NCBI GenBank assembly: GCA_910579165.1
Contig: CAJTTF010000002.1
Coordinates: forward strand, 62,311 to 126,310
Source: an uncultured Atopobiaceae bacterium
Lineage (GTDB): Bacteria > Actinomycetota > Coriobacteriia > Coriobacteriales > Atopobiaceae
Direction: 5' to 3'
DNA length: 64,000 nucleotides
This document shows positions 15,293 through 24,862 of this stretch, one piece after another (positions within the stretch are counted from its first letter, which is position 1; each line of letters begins with the position of its first letter). The translations under genes and the position numbers were made by a program. A model generated the notes under the pieces. That model was not told the origin of the DNA and did not search any database. It was given only the letters and a program-made list of their open reading frames with translations.

Positions 15293-18200
15293 CTACGGAA
15301 TTATGGGGTGGCTAATACGCGCAACAAGTTCCTCAGCAGGCGCAGAGAGGACCCATGACTTAAAAGCTGCAAAAGACTCTTTGAGGCGCTCCCCTTCTAA
15401 AAAGAATACAGAGTCTTCGAGAGAGACCGGCTGAGCGGATTTTTGGTCCGCAATATACAATGTTCTCTGCTCTCCCCTTCCCTCAATGCGTACAAGACCC
15501 AGTTCTTTAAAGATGGAAAGACCTTGATCCACAAGCGTGCCATCGAGGAGGCCATTGTCGGAAAGGTAGGCGGCGTACTCACCAATCTCAGGATTAGAGG
15601 CGTGTAAGACATTTGGAGGGGTTTGAGTTTGTTTCCCTTCCATTGTCTTAATCGTGCGAAAGAGCAATCCCAATGTTTCTTTGTTAGGCGCAACGTTTTG
15701 CAGTATTCCTTCGTTAATACACGCATCATCTTCGCCAAAAAGCAGATAGATATGAGCATCGTCTCCATCTCTGCCTGCGCGCCCCGACATCTGATTGAAT
15801 TCCGTAGCACCAAACGGAAGATGATAGAGGATGATTTGACGAATATCTGGTATGTTCACGCCTTCGCCAAAAGCGCTGGTTGATACGATAGTTTTTAGAG
15901 TGTTCTCGCGAAAATTCTTTTCTATTGCCATGCGTTCTGCGCGAGAAAGACCAGCATGGTAGAAAGCAATCTGATGAGCAATCTCTGGGCAATGCTGTCT
16001 GAGTAGCTTGCAAAGCGTTTCAGCTTGACCGCGCGAATTAACGTAGACGACCGTTTTGATCCCGCAATAAACACGATCAATGAGAAAGCTTTCCTTAGGT
16101 GTTAGTCCTGATTCATCATCAATGCGCTCAAAAAGAGAGCGTTCTGCATGATCGATGTTGCGATAGTCTTCAAGAATGAGGTTCTCTCGACAGGTGTTAT
16201 CGGAAAGAGTGAGCTCTATGTTAAAAAGACGCCCAATTTCAGCAGCTTCTTCTTTTCCAACAGTTGCAGAAACGCATAAGACCGTAGGCGCTCCGAGAAG
16301 GTTTTGCACGCGCGGTAAATCTTGATAGGCAAAACGATTTCCACCTTTAGAAGCGCCCGCGTGATGCGCTTCGTCAATCACCAGAAAGTCTATTCGGTTC
16401 GTCTCGGCAAAGCGCTTTGCGTTAAGGGATAAAAATTCTGGAGTTGTAAGAACGATATCAACAGTGCCCGTCTTTAAGCCATCATAAGTGATTTCGCGCT
16501 GCTCATCATCTGTTTCGCCCGTCAGAAGCGCCACGCTGAGGCCAAATTGCGCCAGGGCATTCTCTAGATGGAAAACTTGATCGTTTACGAGAGCTCGAAG
16601 AGGAAATACAAAAACACTGGCGCGTCGCGCGGCAAGTGCAATTCTCGCGGCATGGATTTGAAAGATGAGTGACTTTCCCCTACCCGTAGCCATAATGGCG
16701 AGCGTGTTATTACCGTCCTCAAGGGATGCGAGTGTCTCTTCCTGGATGGGAAGGAAAGTGTTCTCACCGATAAAAGCCTGACGCAGCTGCTGTGTAAGAT
16801 GCGTGGTGTCGGGTGCGAAAAGGTCCCTAATGAGCAGTTGTGGGTGCACGGTATTTCTCCAACTATTCAGCGTTGGTTCAAATACCACATCAAAAATTGA
16901 ACCAGGTGGGACTTCCGCGAGATGTGCGGGCGGATAGAAATAGACACCGTCAAGTGCGACATCGGAGGAGATCTCCGTCATACGCACCTTCATGTGGGCC
17001 CTTTCTTGACCAATGCGCTTTAAGGTCAATAGGCTTATGCGAGGCGTTATGAAGAGCGGATATGGGTTTCCTTTCCCAAAGGGCCGCAAGGCCGCAAGGC
17101 CTTCGATGTTGGAAACAGTTAGCTCACGAAAAGATACTTCACCCGTAATCTCAATGCTTTCAGCAAAGGCAGAAGCAGGAAGGGTCTCAAGATAGGTGTT
17201 GAGCGCTTGTTGAAATGCAGAAACTTGACTTCTATTGATCGTAAGTCCAACGGCATTTTTGTGGCCTCCAAAACGCACGAGATAATCAGAACAGGCAGCC
17301 ACCGCTTGCATGAGGTCCACGGACCCTATTGACCTTCCAGAGCCCTTTCCAACGTCTTCAGCAAAAGATATGAGGATGCACGGTCGCTGGAACTGATGTG
17401 CCAAGCGCGAGGCAACAATTCCTTTTACCCCCTCATACCAATCATCGGCCGCCAGTATAAGCACACGCGTATTGGGCGACTCCTTCAGAATTTCCTCTGC
17501 CTGGAAGCATGCCTTTTCTTGCATGTCTTTTTCTAGAGCCTTGCGCTCTGTGTTCAGCTCTTGGATTCTCTCAGAAAGATTTATCGCCTCTTCTTTATCC
17601 TTAGTCAAGAGGAGTTTAAATGCTGTCTCCACATCCCCCATTCTGCCTGCGGCGTTTAGCCGAGGAATAACGGAAAACGGTAATTCGTCAGCCTGTAGGT
17701 TCTTTGGGTTAATTTTAAGAAGCTTAAGAAGTGCCGCGAGGCCTGTGCGAGGATTGCTTTGAATGCAGTTCATACCTTCAACGACAAGTGCACGGTTCTC
17801 AAAATCAAGATCCATAACGTCGCCAACTGTGCCCAAAGTTCCTAAGTCGCAAAAGCACTGCCAGTAATCATCTTGCACTCCCGCAAACAGGCGAGAAGCT
17901 CTCTCATCACTCCTACTCAAGAGCTGAAGCGCATGCAGCAGTTTTAGGGCGACCCCAGCGCCACAAAGATTCTGTCCGGGTCCAGAAGGGTTAAGTTTTG
18001 GATCGATAACGGGAACGCCCTGTGGCACGAGTTCATCAGGTACATGATGGTCGCTTACGATGACTTCAACACCTGCATCTAGCAGGCTATTAACCTCCTC
18101 AGCAGCAGCAATACCATTGTCTACGGTCAGAAGAAGCTCGGGGTGATTTTTTGCTAACAGATGTTCGACTGATGCCTTGGAAAGGCCGTATCCTTCGCTA

Positions 18201-18565
18201 AAACGATCTGGAATATACCAATCAACCTGAACACCCAACCCCTCTAATGCAAGGACAATAATGGCCGTTGCTGTCATGCCGTCAACGTCAAAATCACCAT
18301 AAACAGTGATGCGCTTCCTTTTATCAATAGCGTCCAAAAGAGCCCTGGCACCCACCTCCATGGAGGGAAGCAAGAAAGGATCTGACCAATCGCGCTTAAG
18401 AGAAGGATGAAGAAAACGCTCGATTTCCGCATCATCGGTCCACCCGTGGTTTGCAAGCGTACGCGCCGCAAGGGGCGAGAGACCAAACGTGTCACACAGC
18501 TTAGCCTCTCGATCGGGACGTGGTTTTAGTAATTTGTAGCTTTTATCCGAGGAGTTCTGCGACAT
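15293..18565 (-). CDS. recJ: RecJ single-strand exonuclease fused to a RecQ-like DEAH helicase
   Basis: A 1090-residue fusion. Residues 1 to about 585 are RecJ, a 5'-3' single-strand DNA exonuclease: DHH motif I YGDFDVDGM near residue 90, VDNG near 148, SDHHVP near 171, the NAAGRMGD motif near 305, DHHA1 SGRSIGSVD and GGHKNAVG near 410-440, and an OB fold. From about 600 a superfamily 2 helicase begins: motif I ATGRGKS, motif II DEAHH near 731, SAT motif III, and motif VI QMSGRAGRDG, as in RecQ. A 100-residue C-terminal region has no recognised domain. The ATG at 18565 overlaps ackA by 23 bases. RecJ and RecQ act together in RecF-pathway end processing, so the fusion joins unwinding to digestion. 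The helicase lacks an obvious RecQ zinc/HRDC tail. Confidence 0.92.
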   Translation of the reverse strand: MSQNSSDKSYKLLKPRPDREAKLCDTFGLSPLAARTLANHGWTDDAEIERFLHPSLKRDWSDPFLLPSMEVGARALLDAIDKRKRITVYGDFDVDGMTATAIIVLALEGLGVQVDWYIPDRFSEGYGLSKASVEHLLAKNHPELLLTVDNGIAAAEEVNSLLDAGVEVIVSDHHVPDELVPQGVPVIDPKLNPSGPGQNLCGAGVALKLLHALQLLSRSDERASRLFAGVQDDYWQCFCDLGTLGTVGDVMDLDFENRALVVEGMNCIQSNPRTGLAALLKLLKINPKNLQADELPFSVIPRLNAAGRMGDVETAFKLLLTKDKEEAINLSERIQELNTERKALEKDMQEKACFQAEEILKESPNTRVLILAADDWYEGVKGIVASRLAHQFQRPCILISFAEDVGKGSGRSIGSVDLMQAVAACSDYLVRFGGHKNAVGLTINRSQVSAFQQALNTYLETLPASAFAESIEITGEVSFRELTVSNIEGLAALRPFGKGNPYPLFITPRISLLTLKRIGQERAHMKVRMTEISSDVALDGVYFYPPAHLAEVPPGSIFDVVFEPTLNSWRNTVHPQLLIRDLFAPDTTHLTQQLRQAFIGENTFLPIQEETLASLEDGNNTLAIMATGRGKSLIFQIHAARIALAARRASVFVFPLRALVNDQVFHLENALAQFGLSVALLTGETDDEQREITYDGLKTGTVDIVLTTPEFLSLNAKRFAETNRIDFLVIDEAHHAGASKGGNRFAYQDLPRVQNLLGAPTVLCVSATVGKEEAAEIGRLFNIELTLSDNTCRENLILEDYRNIDHAERSLFERIDDESGLTPKESFLIDRVYCGIKTVVYVNSRGQAETLCKLLRQHCPEIAHQIAFYHAGLSRAERMAIEKNFRENTLKTIVSTSAFGEGVNIPDIRQIILYHLPFGATEFNQMSGRAGRDGDDAHIYLLFGEDDACINEGILQNVAPNKETLGLLFRTIKTMEGKQTQTPPNVLHASNPEIGEYAAYLSDNGLLDGTLVDQGLSIFKELGLVRIEGRGEQRTLYIADQKSAQPVSLEDSVFFLEGERLKESFAAFKSWVLSAPAEELVARISHPIIP

Positions 18566-19709
18566 CGGTTGCAATCATTAGCTCTTCGTTGGTGGGAACG
18601 ACAAGAACGTGAATCGAAGAATCTGGAGTAGAAATCTCGCGTACTGCATCCGAACGCACAAGATTTTTCTTTTCGTCAAGCTTAAGGCCTACCCAGACAA
18701 GGTTGTCGCAAATCATCTTACGCACTTCATGGGAATTTTCACCCACGCCAGCCGAGAATGCCAACGTATCCCACCCTTGCATCGATTGAGCCATTTCCAT
18801 TATAAGCTGGCCAGCTCTGTAGGCATACATGGCAAGAGCGAGCTGCGCATTCGTGTCGCCTTTCTCGGCGCCGGCACAAACATCGCGTACATCAGACGAG
18901 ATTTCAGAAAGCGCAAGCAAGCCCGATTCCTTATTCATCATCGTATCAACTTCGTCAACGGAATAGCCGCCCTCGCGTTGAAGATAGACTACCGTAGCTG
19001 GATCAATAGTACCTGTGCGCGTGCCCATAATGAGACCATCTAGTGGCGTAAGTCCCATGGTTGTTTCTATGGACTTGCCATCGTGGATTGCGCAAAGCGA
19101 AGCGCCTGAGCCAATATGAGCGCTAACGATTTTATGCGTCTTATCACCCATGAATTCCTTGGTAGCACGCCAAATATAACGATGTGATGTGCCGTGAGCA
19201 CCGTACTTTCTAATATGAAGCTCATCAGTCACTTTGCGCGGCAGAGCATAGCGCCAGGCCACTTCGGGCATATCAAAGTGAAACGCCGTATCGGGAACAA
19301 TGACGTTACCTATTTCAGGAAAGCTCTTTTGACATATTTCAATAACATCAGCTTCAGCATAATTGTGAAGCGGTGCAAGAGGCGCAACTTCACGCACTTT
19401 TGCAAGTGCTTCCGGTGTAGCAATGGCAGACTCCGGGAAGTAAACGCCTCCCATCACTACACGATGACCGATGCCGTCTATCTTTATATCTTGCTCTTTA
19501 AGAAGATCAAAGACTTCTTGGACGGCTGCTTTGTGATTGGGAAGATCGAGATCAATTTTGCGCTTCTCGCCAGCAGCCTCATGAGTCACGAAGGCATTCT
19601 TAAGGCCAATTCTCTCGCAATTTCCCTTAGCAAAGACCTTTGCAGTGTCTACATCTATGAGCTGATACTTTAGGCTTGAGGATCCTGCATTAATAACGAG
19701 TACATTCAT
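18543..19709 (-). CDS. ackA: acetate kinase
   Basis: Interconverts acetate + ATP and acetyl phosphate + ADP; in fermenters it yields ATP. The 388-residue protein begins MNVLVINAGSSSLKYQ and includes GHRVVMGG, the VPDTAFHF block, the AHGTSHRY motif, SAHIGSGAS and MGTRTGTIDP, all family signatures. AAGGA lies seven bases before the ATG. A phosphotransacetylase gene is not in the window. Overlaps the recJ fusion at its 3' end, so the two are probably on one message. Confidence 0.98.
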   Translation of the reverse strand: MNVLVINAGSSSLKYQLIDVDTAKVFAKGNCERIGLKNAFVTHEAAGEKRKIDLDLPNHKAAVQEVFDLLKEQDIKIDGIGHRVVMGGVYFPESAIATPEALAKVREVAPLAPLHNYAEADVIEICQKSFPEIGNVIVPDTAFHFDMPEVAWRYALPRKVTDELHIRKYGAHGTSHRYIWRATKEFMGDKTHKIVSAHIGSGASLCAIHDGKSIETTMGLTPLDGLIMGTRTGTIDPATVVYLQREGGYSVDEVDTMMNKESGLLALSEISSDVRDVCAGAEKGDTNAQLALAMYAYRAGQLIMEMAQSMQGWDTLAFSAGVGENSHEVRKMICDNLVWVGLKLDEKKNLVRSDAVREISTPDSSIHVLVVPTNEELMIATDVAELLG

Positions 19710-19723
19710 CTATAAATCCTTTC

Positions 19724-20065
19724 CTAACACATTTTTTCCGAGAGGGGCTCTCCACCCACTATGTGGAAATGGAGGTGATTTACCGTTTGCCCTGCGTCTT
19801 TGCCGGTGTTGGTGATAACACGAAAACCTCCGTCGTTTAAACCTTTAATCTTTACTACCTTCTTGATTCCTCTATGAAGCGCTTCAAGAGTAGAGGCATC
19901 AAGGTCCTCAAGGATGTTGTCGTAATGGTTCTTTGGTATCAGCAAAACATGTACCGACGCTTGCGGGCCGATGTCATCTATAGCGAAAACCTTATCGTCT
20001 TCGTAGAGTATTTCTTTTGGAGGAATCTTTCCACTTGCCATATTGCAAAAGAGGCAATCTTCCAT
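19724..20065 (-). CDS. HIT family nucleotide hydrolase (HINT type)
   Basis: Histidine-triad protein of 113 residues that in characterised relatives cleaves adenosine phosphoramidates or aminoacyl-AMP. The start has the CLFCNMASGKIP motif of the HINT/PKCI branch, and the catalytic triad is HLHFHIVGG near residue 98. AAAAGGAG precedes the ATG. It lies 14 bases upstream of ackA on the same strand. Confidence 0.95.
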   Translation of the reverse strand: MEDCLFCNMASGKIPPKEILYEDDKVFAIDDIGPQASVHVLLIPKNHYDNILEDLDASTLEALHRGIKKVVKIKGLNDGGFRVITNTGKDAGQTVNHLHFHIVGGEPLSEKMC

Positions 20066-20105
20066 GGTTTCTCCTTTTAGTAACTATTGGTAGTACTTCC
20101 CATGG

Positions 20106-20435
20106 CTACTCTTTTGCCTCGGGTGGAAAGATTTCAGCAGTCAGAGTGCTTACCTCTTGCTCCGCCTTCTCCAGACGCATTGAAAGATTCTTAACAAGCT
20201 CAACTCCATGCCTATAAGCAATGAGGGATTGCTCAAGCTCCATGTCGCCCGCTTCTAAGGAACGCACGATGCCTTCAAGCTCAGTTGAAGCCTCCTTAAA
20301 GCTCAGGTCTTTGATGCTGCTATCTTGAGTATCTTTGGGTTCCTTGTTAGGTTTTCCGTTTGCGCCAGCACTAGATTGTTCTGACGTGCTGTGCGAGATG
20401 GGCAGTTGCGTCTGAGGTTTTTCGAGAGGCTCCAT
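20106..20435 (-). CDS. xseB: exodeoxyribonuclease VII small subunit
   Basis: Small subunit of exonuclease VII, which degrades single-stranded DNA. The conserved core is FKEASTELEGIVRSLEAGDMELEQSL, read here in two parts (FKEASTELEGIVR and SLEAGDMELEQSL), followed by YRHGVELVK and a coiled C-terminus. The ATG at 20435 follows AAAGGAG, giving 109 residues. The first ~45 residues are Ser/Pro/Gln-rich and longer than usual for the family (~75-80 residues in total). The gene follows xseA by 77 bases. Confidence 0.93.
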   Translation of the reverse strand: MEPLEKPQTQLPISHSTSEQSSAGANGKPNKEPKDTQDSSIKDLSFKEASTELEGIVRSLEAGDMELEQSLIAYRHGVELVKNLSMRLEKAEQEVSTLTAEIFPPEAKE

Positions 20436-20512
20436 ATAATCTCCTTTATGCTTCTCTATATCATTAAAGTGAAGTCTTGTTCTGTTGCTTGTTCTCTTTT
20501 GCACCTATGCAA

Positions 20513-21931
20513 TTATTGCAAATGTTGGGTAGTAACGGAGTCCACCGTTGCCTTGGCTTCTCCATCATACATGAGGACTTCTATCTCGTCTGTAGGATAC
20601 ATGGCATGTACGCCATTGAGAGCTCGTCCGTTTTTTTGGATGATGGCATATCCACGCGCAAGAACGCCTTTTGGATTGAGGGTGTTAAGAATATGATCGA
20701 GCCGGTGAAGTTCAGTCTTTGGCTGTTCAATAATCGCATCTGTCTTATGACGAAGCGTGCTGGCGATATTTGCGATAAACGCTAAGCCCTTTTGCGGAAC
20801 GCTTTTCCCTGCCAAAAGAAGCCTGTGACGTACGATAGGCAAATAGTCCCTTGATGGAAGCGCTTTTTCTGCAGCAAAGAGAAGGCGTTCAGAAGTCTGC
20901 GAAAGGGCATTTTCTCTCATGTGCAATTGATAGAGAGGATCTTGTAAAGCTGGAGACTGCGCGAGGTAGCGTACTCTCTCCCCTGTCCTTTCGAGTTCTC
21001 TCTCAATGGCAGTCCGCGCTACCTGCATACTGTGTTGAAATGACAAGTCCAAGCGAGATAGCAATCCTACAAAAGCCTTATCGGTTTTTGCTTTTTCCCC
21101 TGCAAGATAAGCAAAAAGATCTTCCTTAGCAGGAGCAATGCTTTCTGCAGCCGCAGTGGGCGTTGACATGCGTCTATCGGCAACCATGTCTGCTACGGAC
21201 GTATCAGGCTCGTGGCCAATACCGGTAACAACAGGCAAGGCTGAATCAGCTATGGCCCTTGCGACACCCTCATCGTTGAACGTCATGAGGTCTTCAAACG
21301 AACCACCTCCCCGCACCAAAAGGATAGCGTCAACGGGCAGCGTCTGAGCAAAAGAGAGTGCCGAGACAATCTGGGCAGGCGCCTCCTCTCCCTGCACTGC
21401 TGCCCCCACAGCAAAGATCTTAACGAGGGGATTTCTTCGGGCAAGCGTTCGTTTAACATCATCAATAACGGCACCTGATAATGAGGTTATTACACAAATC
21501 TTTTCGCAAAAATACGGTATAGGCTTTTTGCGGCTTTGGTCCATGAGCCCCTCAAGCTCAAGCTTGCGGGCAAGCTCAGCAACTTGTTGACGCAAAAGCC
21601 CCTCTCCTGCTATGTTTAATTTCTGAATAATAAATGAGAGTTTTCCGGATGCGGCGTACACATCAAATTTGCCTATCACCTCTACGAGAAGACCGTCTCT
21701 CAGGGGAGCCGTACAGGAGCTAAAGACGCCTTTCCACATGATGACGTCCATAGCAGCATTTTCATCCTTGAGCTGAAAATAGACGTGGCCGCTTCTGGCG
21801 TGAGGCCCCTTGAATCCACTAATTTCCCCCACGACCCTAAAAGAGCCCAAATCGGTGAGCGTCTTTTTTGCGCGATTAACAATGTCGCTTACGCTAAAAG
21901 GCGCATCCTCGGTGTCTTTTTGAGAAACCAT
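20513..21931 (-). CDS. xseA: exodeoxyribonuclease VII large subunit
   Basis: Catalytic subunit of exonuclease VII. An N-terminal OB fold (FRVVGEISGFKG, SGHVYFQLKD, residues ~30-110) is followed by the nuclease core with VITSLSGAVIDD, LVRGGGSFEDL, VVTGIGHEPDTS and DRRMSTPTAAAE, and a coiled-coil region that binds XseB. At 472 residues it is normal. The ATG at 21931 follows CAGGAA at a ten-base spacing. The reading frame nearly abuts the zinc peptidase upstream. Confidence 0.96.
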   Translation of the reverse strand: MVSQKDTEDAPFSVSDIVNRAKKTLTDLGSFRVVGEISGFKGPHARSGHVYFQLKDENAAMDVIMWKGVFSSCTAPLRDGLLVEVIGKFDVYAASGKLSFIIQKLNIAGEGLLRQQVAELARKLELEGLMDQSRKKPIPYFCEKICVITSLSGAVIDDVKRTLARRNPLVKIFAVGAAVQGEEAPAQIVSALSFAQTLPVDAILLVRGGGSFEDLMTFNDEGVARAIADSALPVVTGIGHEPDTSVADMVADRRMSTPTAAAESIAPAKEDLFAYLAGEKAKTDKAFVGLLSRLDLSFQHSMQVARTAIERELERTGERVRYLAQSPALQDPLYQLHMRENALSQTSERLLFAAEKALPSRDYLPIVRHRLLLAGKSVPQKGLAFIANIASTLRHKTDAIIEQPKTELHRLDHILNTLNPKGVLARGYAIIQKNGRALNGVHAMYPTDEIEVLMYDGEAKATVDSVTTQHLQ

Positions 21932-21936
21932 ATTCT

Positions 21937-22623
21937 TTAGTTCCTGCGGGTGAAGCCAAGGTAATAGATGAGCTGTAGGCACGAGACAAGCGCTGCTATT
22001 ACATACGTAAGGGCAGCTGCCGTAAGAACTTGTCTGAAGCCTTTAAGTACTTCGTCTGAATAGCCAGCGCTCTTAGCATACGACAATGCACGACGAGAGG
22101 CGTCGAATTCAACAGGAAGCGTCACTAATTGAAACAATACGACCGCGGCAAAGAGCGCAATAGCAGCATAAATAAAGCCGGTTACCCCCATAATGATGCC
22201 GGCAAAAAAGACGAGAATCCAAACGGATGAGGCAAAGTTCACTACTGGGACGATAGCCGTGCGGATAATACCAGGCATGTAGTGCTTGGCAAACTGCACC
22301 GCATGGCCTGCTTCGTGGCATGCGACAGCAGCGCTTGCTATCGAAGCATTCTGAAAATTGTCTTTTGAAAGCGATAAGGAGTTGTCGCGCGGATCATAGT
22401 GATCGGTGAGCTTACCGTCGATTTCCAGAATTCCTACTCCATCCACGTGATTGCTTTGCAGCATAGAACGCGCAATGTCGGCGCCGGTTTTATTGCCAGG
22501 CAAAGGAATCTGAGACCACGTCTTATATCTGTTATTGATGAATAGCTGACCGAGCCCCCCCAGGACAAGCGAGGCAATAACAAGAATTAGGTACCAGCTA
22601 TCAAACAGGTAATAACCATACAT
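21937..22623 (-). CDS. YugP-type membrane zinc metallopeptidase
   Basis: Integral membrane protease-like protein of the YugP/DUF (Zn_peptidase_2) family, 228 residues. A first transmembrane segment covers residues ~8-27; the HExxH zinc motif is CHEAGHAVQ near residue 103; two further membrane segments at ~125-165 and one at ~200-222. The FDASRRAL block after the third segment is characteristic of the family and supplies an acidic residue. Physiological substrate is unknown. It is five bases upstream of xseA, so the two are cotranscribed. Confidence 0.9.
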   Translation of the reverse strand: MYGYYLFDSWYLILVIASLVLGGLGQLFINNRYKTWSQIPLPGNKTGADIARSMLQSNHVDGVGILEIDGKLTDHYDPRDNSLSLSKDNFQNASIASAAVACHEAGHAVQFAKHYMPGIIRTAIVPVVNFASSVWILVFFAGIIMGVTGFIYAAIALFAAVVLFQLVTLPVEFDASRRALSYAKSAGYSDEVLKGFRQVLTAAALTYVIAALVSCLQLIYYLGFTRRN

Positions 22624-22646
22624 ATACTATCCAATCTCTTTCGTCT

Positions 22647-23801
22647 TTATTTTAGCCTAACCTCACCGTCATGAACGTAGAGGCCAGCTCGACCGGTAAG
22701 AATATTTTTCATGGGTCTGCCTGCGATTTCCCAGCGCCAACCCGTAAATAGGCGAGAATCCTCGTCTTCGCGAATAAAATTGATGATGTCATCTTTGCTC
22801 GCAAGAACCGCAGGGGCTATTTGCTCTTTCTCGGAAAGAACGCGTACATACGAAAAGAGCAAATCAACAACTGCCTGGGTGCCCCTTGGATCCTTTTGTT
22901 GCTGCGGAGCATCTTCCTCAGGATGGAATGGATTTTTCCGCGCAGTTTCAGCGATGCGGGCAATCTCCTCAACATCTCGTTCGTTCAAATGCGAGGTGGA
23001 ACGTATCTTTCTGATCTTGTCAGGAGTAGGCCTTCGAAGATGCGCAATGGAAAGAACCACCTCATCAGCAAGAACGGATCTCCTGGGCTTATTAAGGGAT
23101 TGCGCACGCTCTTCGCGCCATGTGGCTACCTCTTTTGCTACGACAAGCTCCTTTGGTCGAAGAGAGCTAATGCGTTTAATGTGGCGATAAGCGCTCGCGC
23201 TGTCTTCGTGTTCTTTGGCACGAACAATTTCGTCTTGAAATTCAGGAAGAACCCAGCTATAACGTCCCAAATTGAGCAACTTTTGTTTCATGGCATCGTA
23301 GATTTTCGGAAGATACTTAACGTCATCTAGAGCATAGCGAATCTGCGAAAGATCGAGCGGGCGGCGCGTCCAATCAGTGAGCGAGGATGCCTTGGGGAGC
23401 GTAATGTGCAAGTACTTCTCGACGAGAGCGCCATAGCCAATTTGTATTTGTGTTGAGAGGAACGCCTCAGCTATCTGCGTATCAAAAATAGGCGTTGGCA
23501 AATCACCAAACAGGAGCTCGAGAACTTCTAAGTCCTGAAAACCTGCATGCAAGATTTTGGTTTTTGCAGAATCGAAAAGAACGTCGTTAATTGAGCTTTT
23601 TAACGCATCCGCAGAAAGCGTCCTCACGTCCAATGCGAACTGATTCGAATGAGTTCCAACTTGCAACAGGCATGGAAGCGGATAATACGTTCTCTCACGT
23701 ATAAACTCTGTATCGATAGCAATAACAGGAGCCGCAGTCAAACACTGAGCCACTTCATCAAGCTTTTGGGGTGTGTCAATTACGCGCGTCTGCTCTCGCA
23801 T
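22647..23801 (-). CDS. rnd: ribonuclease D
   Basis: DEDD-family 3'-5' exoribonuclease that trims tRNA and other small RNAs. Exo I is VIAIDTEFIRERTYYP near residue 27, Exo II is ILHAGFQDLEVL, and Exo III ends in IRYALDDVKYL. An HRDC domain follows from ~205 (VVAKEVATWREERAQ), and a second helical domain ends the protein at 384 residues. I use the ATG at 23801, with GGAAAGG nine bases before it; a TTG six codons earlier is the alternative. Divergent from the lipid-kinase-like gene. Confidence 0.93.
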   Translation of the reverse strand: MREQTRVIDTPQKLDEVAQCLTAAPVIAIDTEFIRERTYYPLPCLLQVGTHSNQFALDVRTLSADALKSSINDVLFDSAKTKILHAGFQDLEVLELLFGDLPTPIFDTQIAEAFLSTQIQIGYGALVEKYLHITLPKASSLTDWTRRPLDLSQIRYALDDVKYLPKIYDAMKQKLLNLGRYSWVLPEFQDEIVRAKEHEDSASAYRHIKRISSLRPKELVVAKEVATWREERAQSLNKPRRSVLADEVVLSIAHLRRPTPDKIRKIRSTSHLNERDVEEIARIAETARKNPFHPEEDAPQQQKDPRGTQAVVDLLFSYVRVLSEKEQIAPAVLASKDDIINFIREDEDSRLFTGWRWEIAGRPMKNILTGRAGLYVHDGEVRLK

Positions 23802-23876
23802 TGTTGAGGGCCTTTCCAATCTAGTATTTAGGCTATGATACTACTCGACCAAACCTTGAGAATTAAGAGCCTCCTT

Positions 23877-24830
23877 ATGAGATTACTGATACTCTCTAAA
23901 GAATCCATGCCTTTTGAGTCTGATGCGCTTTACACCTTTATCCGCGCCGTCACTGAGGCTGACGATGAAATAGTCCTGCGAAGCGTTGCTACGAATGCAG
24001 ACATCGCCGCACGCCTACAAGATGCTACTACTTTCGACCGCTGTGTTGTTGCGGGCGACGATCAAGTAATAGCGTCTGCTTTGTTTGCCTTGCGAGGTCT
24101 CAGTGTCCCTGTCCTCGTGTTTCCTAATGGGATGGAAAACCTCTACTTTGAATCCCTAGGCAATTCCCATGAACCAGCGGCCCTTGCCAAAGCCTGCCGC
24201 GAGGGACGCACGGTCTCAGCAGATCTTGGTCTCATTAGCTGGTCGGATCCGCAGGGAACCATTCATACACACCCCTTTAGCTGCATGGTTGGTTTTGGCT
24301 TTGATGCAACACTTCTGCGCACAGCCATCCCCAATAAAGAGGCGCTTGGAGGGCTCTCATACATTCTTGCAGCCCTCTCAATTAAAAAAATTCCTCGCGC
24401 AACCTTTGACATCACGCTCGATAACAACCGATTCACCGTTGATGGCATAGCGTGCCTTGTAGCTAATTCTCCTATGCTTGGAGCTGATATAGAAATTGTT
24501 TCTGGATCATCAATCAATGATGGCACTTTGGACATAGTCGTTGTGCAGGCAACAGACTCAATGCGCCTTATTCGCCCTGTTTTTGCTGGCGTTCTGGACC
24601 ACAAAGGCACCAATTTAGGACGACCGGAAATGGCTCATTATCAGGGCGTGAGCGTGACCGTACAGAGTTCAGAGGCGCTCCCTCTTCAGGTTAACGGTGA
24701 GCCAACTCCTTACGAGATAAATGGCTATAAAGCGCGCATTCTTCAAGGCGCCAATCAGCTCATCGTGGATCACGTTTCACCCTATGCAGCCGTATCTATA
24801 CGCGAGGCTCCTCAACGAGATAACCGTTAG
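23877..24830 (+). CDS. diacylglycerol/lipid-kinase-fold protein with degenerate nucleotide motif
   Basis: The fold is that of the diacylglycerol kinase/YegS family: an N-terminal Rossmann-like half, then a beta-sandwich half with VDLG-like (SADLGLI), GFGFDATLL, DGTLDIVVV and VNGEPTPYE blocks in the right order. The nucleotide-binding motif, normally GGDGTxxEV, reads AGDDQVIAS near residue 60, and the following PLGTxND loop reads PNGMENLY. Both Gly and the catalytic Asp context are altered. So it is either a divergent kinase or an inactive relative. The ATG at 23877 (317 residues) is chosen over 23835 because a TATGAT hexamer at 23834-23839 could be the -10. Divergent from rnd, and convergent with rfbA 32 bases away. 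Confidence 0.75.
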   Translation: MRLLILSKESMPFESDALYTFIRAVTEADDEIVLRSVATNADIAARLQDATTFDRCVVAGDDQVIASALFALRGLSVPVLVFPNGMENLYFESLGNSHEPAALAKACREGRTVSADLGLISWSDPQGTIHTHPFSCMVGFGFDATLLRTAIPNKEALGGLSYILAALSIKKIPRATFDITLDNNRFTVDGIACLVANSPMLGADIEIVSGSSINDGTLDIVVVQATDSMRLIRPVFAGVLDHKGTNLGRPEMAHYQGVSVTVQSSEALPLQVNGEPTPYEINGYKARILQGANQLIVDHVSPYAAVSIREAPQRDNR

Positions 24831-24862
24831 AAACACGTAGATTGTTTACTGCATGCAGAGAA

